Source: Chryseobacterium sp. 52
GTDB lineage: Bacteria > Bacteroidota > Bacteroidia > Flavobacteriales > Weeksellaceae
Direction of reading: 5' to 3'
Assembly: GCF_002754245.1 (NCBI RefSeq)
Contig: NZ_PEEX01000001.1
Location: 2,646,001-2,710,000 of the forward strand
Length of the DNA: 64,000 bases
Part shown: positions 19,082 to 28,828 of the stretch, piece after piece
How the letters are laid out: each line of letters starts with the position of its first letter
How positions within the stretch are numbered: the stretch's first letter is position 1
Program-made: the position numbers and the translations under genes
Notes under the pieces: model-generated
What the model was told of the DNA's origin: nothing
What the model saw: only the letters and a program-made list of their open reading frames with translations
Database searches by the model: none

Positions 19082-20086
19082 ATGAATTTGAATCAGATAC
19101 AATTAGGAAGCCAGGGTTTGATAATACCCAATATGGGTCTGGGCTGCATGGGAATGACAGGTTTTGGAGATGCCAACATGTATGGAAAAGCAGATGAAAA
19201 CGAAGCTATTGCCACCATTCACCGTTCCCTTGAATTAGGAGGAAATTTTCTGGATACTGCAGATCTTTACGGCCCTTTTAAAAATGAACAGCTTATTGCC
19301 AAAGCGATGGGAAATAATCGGAACCAGTATATTATTGCAACAAAATTCGGATGGGAAATAGACGATGCTGATAACGTGACATGGGCCATTAACGGAACTA
19401 AAGACTATGTGAAAAAAGCAGTGGAAAGATCCCTGAAGAATTTAAAAACAGACTATATCGATCTTTATTACATGCATCGCCTCGATAAAAATACACCTAT
19501 TGAAGAAACGGTTGGTGCCATGAGTTATCTTGTTAAAGAAGGAAAAGTGGGTTATATAGGATTATCAGAGGTATCCTCGGAAACCGTCAGAAGAGCGCAT
19601 GCCGTTCATCCTATTACCGCTGTACAGAGTGAATATTCTTTATTTGAAAGAACAGTAGAGGAAAAAGGAGTTTTGGAAACACTGAGAGAACTGGAGATTG
19701 GTTTTGTAGCCTATTCACCGTTGGGGCGCGGCTTTTTATCAGGTCAGATCCGTTCCATTGACGATCTTCCTGAGAATGATTTCCGAAGAGCTATTCCCCG
19801 TTTTCAGGAAGAATATTTTTATAAAAATATTGAACTGGTGAAAGCAGTGGAAAGCATGGCTGCAGAAAAAAATGTAACTTCTTCACAGCTGGCCCTGGCC
19901 TGGATCATAAGCAAAAACATCATTCCGATTCCCGGAACCAAACGTAGAAAATACGTAGAACAGAATATTGAGGCTGCCAGCATTCAGTTAAATGAAGCAG
20001 ATCTTTTAAAACTGGAAAGTATTGTACCTTTAGGAACTGATACCGGTGCTCCATATGATGAGTTCAGCATGGGGCTTTTAGATTAA
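19082..20086 (+). CDS. Aldo/keto reductase
   Basis: A 334-residue NADPH-dependent aldo/keto reductase of the YakC/Tas-like group. The catalytic tetrad is intact: D58, Y63 (FLDTADLYG), K88 (IATKFG) and H132 (YYMHR). The cofactor end is visible in the C-terminal PIPGTKRRKYVEQNIEA block. The ATG at 19082 is chosen over an in-frame ATG at 19034 because family members begin with the MNLNQIQLG-like strand. An AraC-type gene starts 17 bases after its stop, so it is probably co-transcribed and may be regulated by that protein. Confidence 0.92.
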   Translation: MNLNQIQLGSQGLIIPNMGLGCMGMTGFGDANMYGKADENEAIATIHRSLELGGNFLDTADLYGPFKNEQLIAKAMGNNRNQYIIATKFGWEIDDADNVTWAINGTKDYVKKAVERSLKNLKTDYIDLYYMHRLDKNTPIEETVGAMSYLVKEGKVGYIGLSEVSSETVRRAHAVHPITAVQSEYSLFERTVEEKGVLETLRELEIGFVAYSPLGRGFLSGQIRSIDDLPENDFRRAIPRFQEEYFYKNIELVKAVESMAAEKNVTSSQLALAWIISKNIIPIPGTKRRKYVEQNIEAASIQLNEADLLKLESIVPLGTDTGAPYDEFSMGLLD

Positions 20087-20103
20087 ACCTTAGATCATAA
20101 GCT

Positions 20104-21006
20104 ATGAATACCATTCAGTCTATTTCCGCCTTTCACCGTTTACTTTCGCTGCCGGAGCCCAAACATCCGCTGGTAAGTGTCATCAATTTGTCCGAAACTA
20201 TATTTCTGGAGGATGAGGTCTGGAAAGGTTTTGTGAACAGGTTTTATTGTGTTGCTTTAAAAAGAGAAGCAAAAGGAAAAGTAAGGTATGGTCAGCAGCA
20301 TTATGATTACGATAAAGGAGTTCTGAGTTTTACTGCACCCAATCAGGTGCAGTATCTCGATTTCCATAATATGGAGTGCGGATCGGGGTATCTGTTGATT
20401 TTTCATGAGGATTTTATATTGAGACATCCTTTAGCCCATATTATTTCCGGTTACGGATTCTTTTCTTATGCAGTGAATGAAGCTTTGCATTTATCTGAAG
20501 ATGAGGAAACTAACCTTATTGAGATTCTTCACAAAATTGATAAGGAATGCCAGCATATTGACAAACATACGCAGGAAATTATTCTGTCACAGATTGATCT
20601 GTTGCTTAATTATTCCAACCGTTTCTATGAAAGGCAGTTTATTACCCGGAAAAACGGCAATCAGCAGTTGTTAGCCAGGTTTGAAAAATTTCTGAATGAT
20701 TATTTTGATCAGGAACAGTCAGCAGAAAAAGGACTTTTAACCGTACACCTCATTGCGGAAGCCATGAATCTTTCTTCTAATTATCTTAGTGATCTTCTGC
20801 GGATTCACACAGGCCAGAATACCCAGCAGCATATTCATGAAAAGCTGATCAGTAAGGCTAAAGAAAAACTTTCTGCAACCGAACTGTCAGTAAGTGAAAT
20901 TGCGTACAGCTTAGGATTTGAGCACGCCCAGTCTTTCAGTACATTATTTAAGAAGAAGACTGCGATGGCCCCTTTAGAATTCAGAGCGGGATTTCGGTTC
21001 AACTGA
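20104..21006 (+). CDS. AraC family transcriptional regulator
   Basis: A 300-residue regulator with an N-terminal cupin-like sensor (about residues 20-150) and a C-terminal pair of HTH motifs over about residues 205-300 (HLIAEAMNLSSNYLSDLLR and EIAYSLGFEHAQSFSTLFKKKT). It lies in the same operon as the aldo/keto reductase, a pairing often seen for oxidoreductases controlled by their substrate. The effector is unknown. Confidence 0.9.
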   Translation: MNTIQSISAFHRLLSLPEPKHPLVSVINLSETIFLEDEVWKGFVNRFYCVALKREAKGKVRYGQQHYDYDKGVLSFTAPNQVQYLDFHNMECGSGYLLIFHEDFILRHPLAHIISGYGFFSYAVNEALHLSEDEETNLIEILHKIDKECQHIDKHTQEIILSQIDLLLNYSNRFYERQFITRKNGNQQLLARFEKFLNDYFDQEQSAEKGLLTVHLIAEAMNLSSNYLSDLLRIHTGQNTQQHIHEKLISKAKEKLSATELSVSEIAYSLGFEHAQSFSTLFKKKTAMAPLEFRAGFRFN

Positions 21007-21020
21007 TTCAAAAAAAGTAT

Positions 21021-21052
21021 TTTGAATGAATTTCCTGAAATGCTTACATTTG
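21021..21052 (+). promoter_or_regulatory. Consensus Bacteroidota promoter for the lipoprotein gene
   Basis: TTTG (21021-21024), a 20-base spacer, and TACATTTG (21045-21052) match TTTG-N19-21-TAnnTTTG exactly. The expected start of transcription is about 25 bases before the ATG at 21085. Confidence 0.75.
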
Positions 21053-21084
21053 GATCCTGCCGGAATGGCTAAACATGATCACTT

Positions 21085-21852
21085 ATGAAAAAAAATATAC
21101 TGAGCTTTCTCAATTTCACATGGCTTCCTTTATCGCTTATGTTGATCTCTGGATGTTCAAAAGAAGAAAAAAAACAGGAATCCGTTGATAAAAACGTCTC
21201 AAATACTGTGAAGGTTACCCATTCTGAAAAAAATGAACCTGTCATTGAGATCAAAAAAGATCTGGCAGATTTTGTACCGGAAGGTTATAAAATTTTTGAA
21301 AAATCTTTCGGGGATTTAAATAAAGACGGAACAGAAGACTGTATTCTGATTATCAAGAAAATAGATCCTGCGAATATCATTACCGATGAATACCGTGGGA
21401 AACTGGATCGCAACAGACGTGGCCTGATTGTTCTTTTTAAGAAAAATAATGGATATGAACTGGCTTCCAAAAATGAAACCTGCTTCTCCTCAGAAAATGA
21501 AGACGGAGGCGTATATTATGCACCGGAACTGGATGTTTATGCTGAAAAAGGAAAGCTTTTTATTCATTATGCTCATGGCAGATATGGCTACTGGACGTAT
21601 ACTTTCAGATACGGACAGTCAGATTTTGAACTGATTGGCTATGATGACAGTTCAAATACAGGTCCGAGGGTAAACAGCACAACCAGCATTAATTTTTTAA
21701 CAGGAAAGCAGCTTGATAAAACAAACGTCAATCAGGAGGCTGAAGGCGGTGATGAAGTATTTGAAGATTCCTGGAAAAAATTAAAAACAACAAAGCCCCT
21801 GATACTTTCAGAAATCAAAGACTTTGATGAGCTTGATTTTATATCATCTTAA
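21085..21852 (+). CDS. Predicted lipoprotein, function unknown
   Basis: A 255-residue lipoprotein with signal peptide and lipobox LISGC (Cys about residue 24), followed by a Lys/Glu-rich linker. The mature domain carries FGDLNKDGTEDCILIIKK, an FG-GAP/EF-hand-like Asp-rich strand turn (about residues 73-90) common in secreted proteins that report numeric or bound-ion states. It has its own consensus promoter. No specific family was recognised. Confidence 0.8.
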   Translation: MKKNILSFLNFTWLPLSLMLISGCSKEEKKQESVDKNVSNTVKVTHSEKNEPVIEIKKDLADFVPEGYKIFEKSFGDLNKDGTEDCILIIKKIDPANIITDEYRGKLDRNRRGLIVLFKKNNGYELASKNETCFSSENEDGGVYYAPELDVYAEKGKLFIHYAHGRYGYWTYTFRYGQSDFELIGYDDSSNTGPRVNSTTSINFLTGKQLDKTNVNQEAEGGDEVFEDSWKKLKTTKPLILSEIKDFDELDFISS

Positions 21853-21887
21853 ATTTTTTTAACTACGGTTTTTGGAACAGTCAACAG

Positions 21888-22391
21888 CTATTGCTTAACA
21901 CTCATATCCTGAACTTCTTCTGCAGAAAAACCATAAATCTGCGGGGTTTTCACATCCAGCAGATTAAGATAGATATACAGCTCACCTCTGTGATGGATTT
22001 CATGCTCTATCATTGCCCTGAGCCATTTCCAGATCGAAATTTCATTACCGGGAGGCGTCAGACATTTGCGGTTAAGATCTTCATCAGAAAGTCCGTTGAG
22101 TATCTCTATCGTTTGTCTGTGCATCTCATGGAAGAACTTTACCGTATCATCATAACCATCAGCCAGTTCTTTTCCACAGCCCTGATAAGCGCTTTTTCTG
22201 CCAGAAACTGTTTCCCCGTACATATACCTTTCAATGGCTGCAATATGTCTGATTTGATCACCAATGGTAAACTTACCCGGTTTATAAGAAAAATCAAGAT
22301 GTTCAGGAGGAATGACTTCAATAAGACGGAGAGTTCTTGCCCGTACTTTTTCATAGTACTCAATAAATGACTGTACAGAGGTAATTTCCAT
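21888..22391 (-). CDS. DinB family protein
   Basis: A 167-residue four-helix-bundle DinB/YfiT-type protein. Candidate metal-binding histidines are H49 (IGDQIRHIAAIE) and H130/H134 (IEHEIHHRGE). Members include thiol-dependent metalloenzymes (bacillithiol or mycothiol transferases) and damage-inducible proteins of unknown role. The substrate cannot be assigned. Confidence 0.87.
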   Translation of the reverse strand: MEITSVQSFIEYYEKVRARTLRLIEVIPPEHLDFSYKPGKFTIGDQIRHIAAIERYMYGETVSGRKSAYQGCGKELADGYDDTVKFFHEMHRQTIEILNGLSDEDLNRKCLTPPGNEISIWKWLRAMIEHEIHHRGELYIYLNLLDVKTPQIYGFSAEEVQDMSVKQ

Positions 22392-22465
22392 AAGCTGATC
22401 TTTTAATCAGGTAAATTATTGAAAATAAGCGTGCGGGCAAAACTTTTTCAGTTTATGTTGAGAAT

Positions 22466-23626
22466 TTAATGTCCGTTGAAAAACTCCAGCATCGTAGATA
22501 GGGCTGTTTCAGAATGCATCCTATCACCGTTTTCCAAAGATTCTTTTGTGGCTTCAGCTGCTCTTGCACGCATCTGATTTTCATAATGAGTAATAGCTTC
22601 CTGAAGTGTATTGAACTGATCAGAGACAAGACATTCACTCAGCTCCAGAGCATCAAGCATAGCCATATTGGCACCTTCTCCCGCAAATGGGGGCATCACA
22701 TGGGCTGCATCTCCAAGTAGCGTAAGATTGGGCTGTGTTTCCCAGGCTTGATCCAAAGGCATATAATAGATAGGGCGGGGAATAAAAGGAATGGCTGCAT
22801 TCTCAAAAAGTTCATACCAAATGCTATCCCATTCAGGATATTCTTTCTTGAACCATTCCAGAATCTGTTGTTGATTGGAAAAATCAAGACCACTTTCTGT
22901 TGCCCAGTTTTCATCAGCTCTGAAGCTTGCATAAAACCCAAGATCACCACCGCCTTTTTGACCCAGAAGAAGATTTTTATTCTTACCGAAAGCCATTATT
23001 TTGCCGTCTTTAATCAGATTTTTGATATGAGGAGCAGCCTGTGCAGCCTGGTAAACATTTCCTTCAAGCATTACAATTCCTGAATAGATAGGTTTGAGAT
23101 CTGTAAGGTAAGGACGGATCTTAGAATTGGCCCCATCAGCAGCAATCACGATATCTGCATAAGCCGAAGAACCATTTTTGAAGCAGAGGAGCCAGCCTTC
23201 GTTTTGGGCTTCCATTGAAATAAAATGACTGTCCCATACCACCGTTTCAGGGCTTAAAGATTCAAGGAGCATATTTCTTAGCGGACCGCGGTCTATTTCA
23301 GGACGGAAATGTTCGTGTCCGAAATCCTCATCAGATTGTACCTCATGATCACTGAAAAATATCTCTGCCTGCTCATTAACAATCAGTGTTTTGTCCGCAC
23401 CCGGACGGTAATTTTTTTTAAACTCTTCCAATAGACTGGCACTACGCAGTGCTGCCAATCCGGATTCTTTATGCATATCGAGTGGTGAACCCTGTACCCG
23501 TGCATCTTTATTAACATCTCTTTCATATACTTTTACGTCTGCATGGTGAAGCTGTAAAAGTCTTGCCAGTGTCAATCCTCCGGGACCGCCACCTATTATG
23601 GCGATTGATTTATTTTCTATTAACAT
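22466..23626 (-). CDS. TetX-like FAD-dependent monooxygenase
   Basis: A 386-residue group A flavoprotein hydroxylase. The Rossmann motif IIGGGPGG is at residues 9-16, with VYERD (E36-R37) after the second strand. A DG motif (AADGANSKIRPYL) lies in the middle, and the second FAD motif LLGDAAHVMPPFAGEGANMA is near residues 295-315. Length and motif spacing resemble Tet(X) tetracycline-inactivating enzymes (about 388 aa), but many segments differ, so resistance cannot be claimed. The gene lies 25 bases downstream of an AraC-type gene on the same strand and probably forms an operon with it. Confidence 0.88.
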   Translation of the reverse strand: MLIENKSIAIIGGGPGGLTLARLLQLHHADVKVYERDVNKDARVQGSPLDMHKESGLAALRSASLLEEFKKNYRPGADKTLIVNEQAEIFFSDHEVQSDEDFGHEHFRPEIDRGPLRNMLLESLSPETVVWDSHFISMEAQNEGWLLCFKNGSSAYADIVIAADGANSKIRPYLTDLKPIYSGIVMLEGNVYQAAQAAPHIKNLIKDGKIMAFGKNKNLLLGQKGGGDLGFYASFRADENWATESGLDFSNQQQILEWFKKEYPEWDSIWYELFENAAIPFIPRPIYYMPLDQAWETQPNLTLLGDAAHVMPPFAGEGANMAMLDALELSECLVSDQFNTLQEAITHYENQMRARAAEATKESLENGDRMHSETALSTMLEFFNGH

Positions 23627-23651
23627 TATAATTAATTTTACTGATGCAAAA

Positions 23652-24413
23652 TTATTTCTGTTTCAACACGGATAATAGTATAAATCGGTCATTTTTATTT
23701 TTAGATAATTCTTTGGGAGCAACCCCTGAAAATTTTTTAATTTCTTTGATGAAATGGGTCTGATCTGTAAAATTAAGCTCAGGAAATAGTTTACCTTCTG
23801 CAATATGTTCCAAAGAAGCTCTGAAGCGTAAGATATTGGAGTAAGCTTTGAGGGAAAGTCCAAACTGCTGGTTAAAATAACGGTTGATCTGTCTGCTACT
23901 CCAGCCTGTTTTTTCCGAGAGTTCTTTCACACTCATTTCGCCGTTTGAGCTGTAAATGAGGTCAAAGAGCTTGCGTTTTCTTTCATCAGCTTCTTCCGGT
24001 AAAAGTTCTATTACTTTTTTTGATATTGTTTTACTGAAAATTTCAAGGTCTTTAAAGTCATTGATAGCCATGTTCCAGAAATCATCAGGAAGAGTTCTTG
24101 CAGTATTGATCAGATGTGCAATAGAAGTATGGAGAATATATTCTACAGCCAAAGGTCTGAAGCTAATGACAAAAGCAATCGTTCCGGGAGGAATACTTCT
24201 CTGTTCCGGAGCGGTTTCCAATCCGATAAGAAAAACACTGAAAGAATCATTTTCTGATCCGGAGCGTATAAAAAAGAGATCGATTCTCCCATCCGGGATG
24301 ACCACAACTTCTTTTGCGCTATCTGAAGGATTGTGGAACATTCCTATATTTTCTACAAAACTGTCCAGTGAAGGATCTGGCTTGAGAAACTGATAGTAAA
24401 ATTCATGATCCAT
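23652..24413 (-). CDS. AraC family transcriptional regulator
   Basis: A 253-residue regulator with an N-terminal DUF6597-like sensor domain (YYQFLKPDPSLDSFVENIGMF) and a C-terminal AraC HTH (about residues 150-245, MSVKELSEKTGWSSRQINRYFNQQFGLSLKAY). It is the promoter-proximal gene of a two-gene unit with the TetX-like oxygenase and probably controls it. Confidence 0.88.
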   Translation of the reverse strand: MDHEFYYQFLKPDPSLDSFVENIGMFHNPSDSAKEVVVIPDGRIDLFFIRSGSENDSFSVFLIGLETAPEQRSIPPGTIAFVISFRPLAVEYILHTSIAHLINTARTLPDDFWNMAINDFKDLEIFSKTISKKVIELLPEEADERKRKLFDLIYSSNGEMSVKELSEKTGWSSRQINRYFNQQFGLSLKAYSNILRFRASLEHIAEGKLFPELNFTDQTHFIKEIKKFSGVAPKELSKNKNDRFILLSVLKQK

Positions 24414-24584
24414 AGGGTAGGTTCTGTTTTCAAAAAAGAAAATTACTAAAAAATTGGAATTAAAAACAAAAATTCTGAAGATGATCAGTTTTAATTAAAT
24501 ATCTATATGTAAATAAATACAGAACCATCATGAATAGGGTAAAGGGCTTAATGACGCTTAATTATTAGTCTCAGGAATTAAAGA

Positions 24585-24614
24585 AACAGCCCCAAATATA
24601 CTTTTGAGGCTGTT
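24585..24614 (-). terminator. Terminator after the PI-PLC-like gene
   Basis: Stem AACAGCC/GGCTGTT (24585-24591 with 24608-24614). On the minus strand the second arm runs into TTTCTTT just after the gene's stop codon. Confidence 0.75.
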
Positions 24615-24621
24615 ATTTTGT

Positions 24622-25803
24622 TTAATGACAATTGGTATTGACAGGATTTATAAGGTAATCTTTGTCTTGCGGAGGTTTTACAAAATAAGAAGTTCCGTAA
24701 GTATTTCCAGAACGGAAAAAATCTGTAGAGACTACCTGCGCGCCACTGCTGAATGCTGCTTTTGAACGGGTAAGATCATTGATTTTAGCTTCATAAGTTT
24801 CAATGTCAGCCCTTGTTCTTACCATGAAACCCTGCTTCACCAGCGTCTGGATTTCCTGCTGCCGGACGATGGCGTTATCCATTAAAATAAAGGCTGCAAA
24901 GCTGTCTTCAGGCTCACTATCCATGAACATGAGTCTTTTTTCCAAAGATCCATCAATGAGATAAGGATTGTTTTTGGTAGACAGAGTTCCTGCGCTGCCG
25001 GGTAGCAGCATCAGGACAAATTTACCTTTGCTGTCTTCTACTTTGGGCCAGTTATTATGCATTACAGCCTCACGCAATGTAGCATATTTCCCCTGTACTT
25101 CTTTTGGCGTAATGATTTTATTCCTTCCCAGATATTGTGAAATTTCCTGATCCAGATCATCATAGGCTTTTGAGGTAAAAGGCAATACCTGAGTAGAGTT
25201 CGGGAAAATTGGAAACCCTGAATCTTTGGCTTCGATCATAATAAACAGGGTAGTATGCTGAGGGTGCTGATCGGACCATTTACGCAGCTCTGTCAGCGCA
25301 TCTTTTAATGTCGGATAATGAGATCTGAAATCAATATCTGCCATATGCAGAACTTTAAATCCGGGTTTATCCAAGCCTTTAGTATCATGAGGAGCCAGGT
25401 CTTTTACTCCTTTTTCTTTTAAAATGCGGTAAGAGGCAGGATGATTAAAACGGTTGCCATCCGGATCATAGTAGACATCCAATTCAAGCCCACGGAGATT
25501 GGCATTCAGCTGCTGTACAAAATCCGGGTGGTCATACTTAAGCGCTTCATGAAAATCCATGCCATTAGGATGGTATTCCTGAAATTTAGCTTTCTGCTCA
25601 GAAGACATACCGGAGTTGTATTTTTCCATTAAACTTTTGATAATAGGTACCGTGAGGTCCAGTACTTTGGGATCCACCGGCTTTGCATAAGAATTATGCG
25701 TTCCTAATACCTGGATCTGGTTAATTCTGATATCCGCACATTTTTCCTGGGCATAAAATATCGAAGCTGCGCCTACTGCAGCGGTGAACATATACTTTTT
25801 CAT
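24622..25803 (-). CDS. Secreted Ca2+-dependent PI-PLC-like phosphodiesterase
   Basis: A 393-residue exported protein of the Ca2+-dependent PI-PLC1-like family (PLC-like phosphodiesterase TIM barrel). A signal peptide (about residues 1-19, ending FYAQ) is followed by the catalytic N-terminal block VLGTHNSYA (His near residue 35) and LRGLELDVYYDPDG, which holds the acidic metal ligands and is preceded by the substrate-loop region. It lies 24 bases after a TonB-dependent receptor gene and surely shares its transcript. The pair suggests surface or periplasmic cleavage of phosphoinositide-like or glycerophospho-substrates whose product is imported. Confidence 0.88.
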   Translation of the reverse strand: MKKYMFTAAVGAASIFYAQEKCADIRINQIQVLGTHNSYAKPVDPKVLDLTVPIIKSLMEKYNSGMSSEQKAKFQEYHPNGMDFHEALKYDHPDFVQQLNANLRGLELDVYYDPDGNRFNHPASYRILKEKGVKDLAPHDTKGLDKPGFKVLHMADIDFRSHYPTLKDALTELRKWSDQHPQHTTLFIMIEAKDSGFPIFPNSTQVLPFTSKAYDDLDQEISQYLGRNKIITPKEVQGKYATLREAVMHNNWPKVEDSKGKFVLMLLPGSAGTLSTKNNPYLIDGSLEKRLMFMDSEPEDSFAAFILMDNAIVRQQEIQTLVKQGFMVRTRADIETYEAKINDLTRSKAAFSSGAQVVSTDFFRSGNTYGTSYFVKPPQDKDYLINPVNTNCH

Positions 25804-25827
25804 AACGTTGATGATTATATTGTAAGA

Positions 25828-28680
25828 TTAAAAATTGAAAGTAACGCCAAGCTGGCCTCGAATTCCGGAATAGGACAGGTTTTCAGTTCTGGATTTCATG
25901 CCCATATAATAGCGGTTGGGCTCATTAAGAATATTATTCAGCTCTACAAACAGTCTTATTTTTTTATTGATACTGTATGAAGTAGAGGCATCTAAAGTGA
26001 AGTTTTTATCAAAATGCTGATAATGATCGGGACCTGCAGCTGTTCTTATTTCGCTCACATAATCTCCCTTGTAATTGCCCGCCAACCGGATCATCAGCTT
26101 AGTGGTTTCGAAAAATAATATCGTATTGAAAATATGCTTGGCCTGATTAGGAATCGTGGTTTTCATGGTTCCTGTCTGCTTTCCATTTTCATAGACCGGC
26201 ATTTCCATTTCGGAAGCGATGTACGTGTAATTCCCCTCAAAACCAAAGTATTTCAGGAAACCGGGTAGATTTTCAAACCGCTTGGAAATTCCGGCTTCGA
26301 AACCATATAATTGGGCTCCTTCTAAATTTTTAGGCGTTGTAAAAGTGTAAGGAAGCCCGTTGACATTCAGAATAGACTGATCTTTGTAGATAAGATCGGT
26401 GATGTCTTTATAGAAAGCCCCGACAGTAAAAAGATCCAGTTTTCCAAAATAATTTTCAAACATCAGATCAAAATTATTGGAAAAAGTAGGGTTAAGCTGA
26501 GTATTTCCCTGCGTTACAGTATTGGATAGATCATTGACAATAGTTCCCGGATTGAGGTCATTAAAGTCCGGTCTGGCGAAAGATCTTGTGTAGGCAGCCC
26601 TTAAGATCTGGTCTTTTGTAAGCTTCCATCTCATATTGATCATGGGCAGAAATACATTATATTTTTTGCCATCCTTAATATCTTCTGTCACAGTTCCTGT
26701 ATTATTGGAAACTACTTTCTTACCGTAGAAGGAAATATCATTATATTCATTTCTTACACCACCTACCAGCTGCAGGTTCTCATTGATCCGTAAGGTCCCC
26801 ATCATATAGGCTGACCATACATTTTCTCTTCCTGTGTAGGAGCTGGTGATATTGGAATTGCTGTTTTTTCCGCTTACCTGCTGGAGTCCCAGGTTATTTT
26901 GTGTACCTGCATCATAAAATTGATCGATCTGGCTGTTGGTGATCTGGTTAATGATAACAGACTGATAAGGGTTGCCAAGAGGATTCATAAAACCTCCATT
27001 AACAGGAAAAGAGGTCTGTTCAAACTGGCTCATATAACTTACGGGAGCACCCGGAATTCCCAAAGCTGATTTTGGCATCCATACTAGTACAGCCGCATCC
27101 ACTACCTTTTCTTTATTATTGAATTTCGTCCCGAATTGTAATTTAAAATTCTCAGAAACCTTATATTTCAGATCGATCTGACCTCTCAAATCAGTTTCAC
27201 TATTACGGTTTTGGCTGAGGATGATCTGATTCAGTTTTAGCTGGTTGGCTGAAATCAAACTCTGATTATGAGGTAAAGTAAAGTTTGCAGTGTCACCTGT
27301 TCCGTCCGGAGCATCCATGGCAAAATACTTTCTGCCATCGGAAGCCAGATTTCCATAAGCCATTGGCTGTACAAAATTGACGATAGGGTAGCCTCTGTCA
27401 TGTTCCTCTAGATTTTCCGGAGAATTAAATTTAAAGCTGGATCTGGCTTTAGATACCGACCAGTCTATTTCCAGACGCTGTCCGGCCTGATGGTTCCCGC
27501 CAAACTGCATAGAATAAAGATCCGTAAGATAATCGGCATGTCTTGCCTGCAGCATCACATTCTTAGTGTCAAAATTAAAATACGTTTCCCGAACGGACTG
27601 TGCATCTTTGTACTGGCTGTATAATCCCTTGAAGTAAAGCTTATTTTTACTGTTGATTTCATAATCCATGGCCAAATTGAACCCTAACGTTCTTCTGTCT
27701 GCCAGATAATCACGCAGCTGCAACTGATTAATAGAATAGGATGCCGTCTGATCTGCTAAACCATAATTGAAAATATTACGCATTTGGTCTACAGCAGCAG
27801 AACGTTGCCATATGACAGCAGAGGAAATAAATTTCAGCTTATCTGTAATTTTATTTCCATATACAATAGAAGAATTAAATGTCTGGGATTTAGACATGTT
27901 TACATATCCCGTGGCGGTGCTTACAGCCAAAGTTTCTTTGTTAGGAGATGTCTTTGTAATAAAATCTACATTTCCGCCGATAGCATCGCCGTCGAGATCG
28001 GGAGTCAGAGCTTTGGATAAACGTACATTTTGTATAAGTTCAGAAGGGAAGATGTCCATCTGAACCCCTCTGTTGGCATTATCACCACTGGCACTCGGCA
28101 TTCTGTTACCATTTAATGTAGAAGAAGTCCATTGAACCGGAGTTCCTCTTACCGCTACAAAACGTCCTTCTCCCATATCTCTTTCAATAGACACTCCCTG
28201 CATACGCTGTACGGCATCAGCAGCATTACGGTCCGGTAATTTACCGATAGCATCGGCACTCAGAACCTCTGTAATGGTATTGGAATTTTTCTTCATCGTA
28301 ATAGCCCGTGCCTGTGATGCTTTGTAGACACTGCTTACCACAACTTCCTGAATAGTATTTTCCTTTGCTTTTTTCTCTCCTATTCTGATAATGCCAAAAT
28401 CTACGGGTTTTCTGTCAGTGATTGTAAAAGAGAGATACGTACTTTCATAGCCTGTATATTCAATAATCAGTCTGTAATTTCCATCCGGAATATTACTTAA
28501 CACAAAAGATCCGTCTGTATCAGATATTATTTTTTCGGTTTTATTTTCTACATACACTAAAGCATTAGGGAGGTTTCCCTGCTGATCAACTACAACACCG
28601 TGTACCGAGGTTTGAGCCAAAGTAAAGCTGCCCAGTAAAAAGCCTGCTGCGGTTGTTAAAAAAAATCTTCTTCGTAACAT
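25828..28680 (-). CDS. TonB-dependent receptor (CarboxypepD_reg-like N-terminus)
   Basis: A 950-residue outer-membrane transporter. It has a signal peptide (about residues 1-22), a CarboxypepD_reg-like beta-sandwich (about 25-105), a plug domain containing ADAIGKLPDRNAADAVQRMQGV near residue 140 (the TonB_Xanth_Caul-type plug), and a 22-strand barrel ending GQLGVTFNF with terminal Phe. The downstream PI-PLC-like gene and the upstream membrane AraC regulator suggest an inducible substrate-specific uptake locus, perhaps for phosphate-containing lipid head groups. Confidence 0.92.
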   Translation of the reverse strand: MLRRRFFLTTAAGFLLGSFTLAQTSVHGVVVDQQGNLPNALVYVENKTEKIISDTDGSFVLSNIPDGNYRLIIEYTGYESTYLSFTITDRKPVDFGIIRIGEKKAKENTIQEVVVSSVYKASQARAITMKKNSNTITEVLSADAIGKLPDRNAADAVQRMQGVSIERDMGEGRFVAVRGTPVQWTSSTLNGNRMPSASGDNANRGVQMDIFPSELIQNVRLSKALTPDLDGDAIGGNVDFITKTSPNKETLAVSTATGYVNMSKSQTFNSSIVYGNKITDKLKFISSAVIWQRSAAVDQMRNIFNYGLADQTASYSINQLQLRDYLADRRTLGFNLAMDYEINSKNKLYFKGLYSQYKDAQSVRETYFNFDTKNVMLQARHADYLTDLYSMQFGGNHQAGQRLEIDWSVSKARSSFKFNSPENLEEHDRGYPIVNFVQPMAYGNLASDGRKYFAMDAPDGTGDTANFTLPHNQSLISANQLKLNQIILSQNRNSETDLRGQIDLKYKVSENFKLQFGTKFNNKEKVVDAAVLVWMPKSALGIPGAPVSYMSQFEQTSFPVNGGFMNPLGNPYQSVIINQITNSQIDQFYDAGTQNNLGLQQVSGKNSNSNITSSYTGRENVWSAYMMGTLRINENLQLVGGVRNEYNDISFYGKKVVSNNTGTVTEDIKDGKKYNVFLPMINMRWKLTKDQILRAAYTRSFARPDFNDLNPGTIVNDLSNTVTQGNTQLNPTFSNNFDLMFENYFGKLDLFTVGAFYKDITDLIYKDQSILNVNGLPYTFTTPKNLEGAQLYGFEAGISKRFENLPGFLKYFGFEGNYTYIASEMEMPVYENGKQTGTMKTTIPNQAKHIFNTILFFETTKLMIRLAGNYKGDYVSEIRTAAGPDHYQHFDKNFTLDASTSYSINKKIRLFVELNNILNEPNRYYMGMKSRTENLSYSGIRGQLGVTFNF

Positions 28681-28828
28681 TTTTTAAATTTTGTACAAAG
28701 ATGTTTTCCCTGAGAAAGAATTCAGTTCATTTAAATTTTAACGGACTTATATAGATTTGAACTTTATTTAGTTGTCTGATTTTCAATTATTTGTGAATAT
28801 TAAATAATTGTAATACTGAATTCTAAAA

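Noticed and set aside
22466..23626. Calling the flavoprotein a tet(X) resistance gene
   Set aside because: Motifs and length fit, but many segments differ and the substrate-binding residues could not be matched with confidence.
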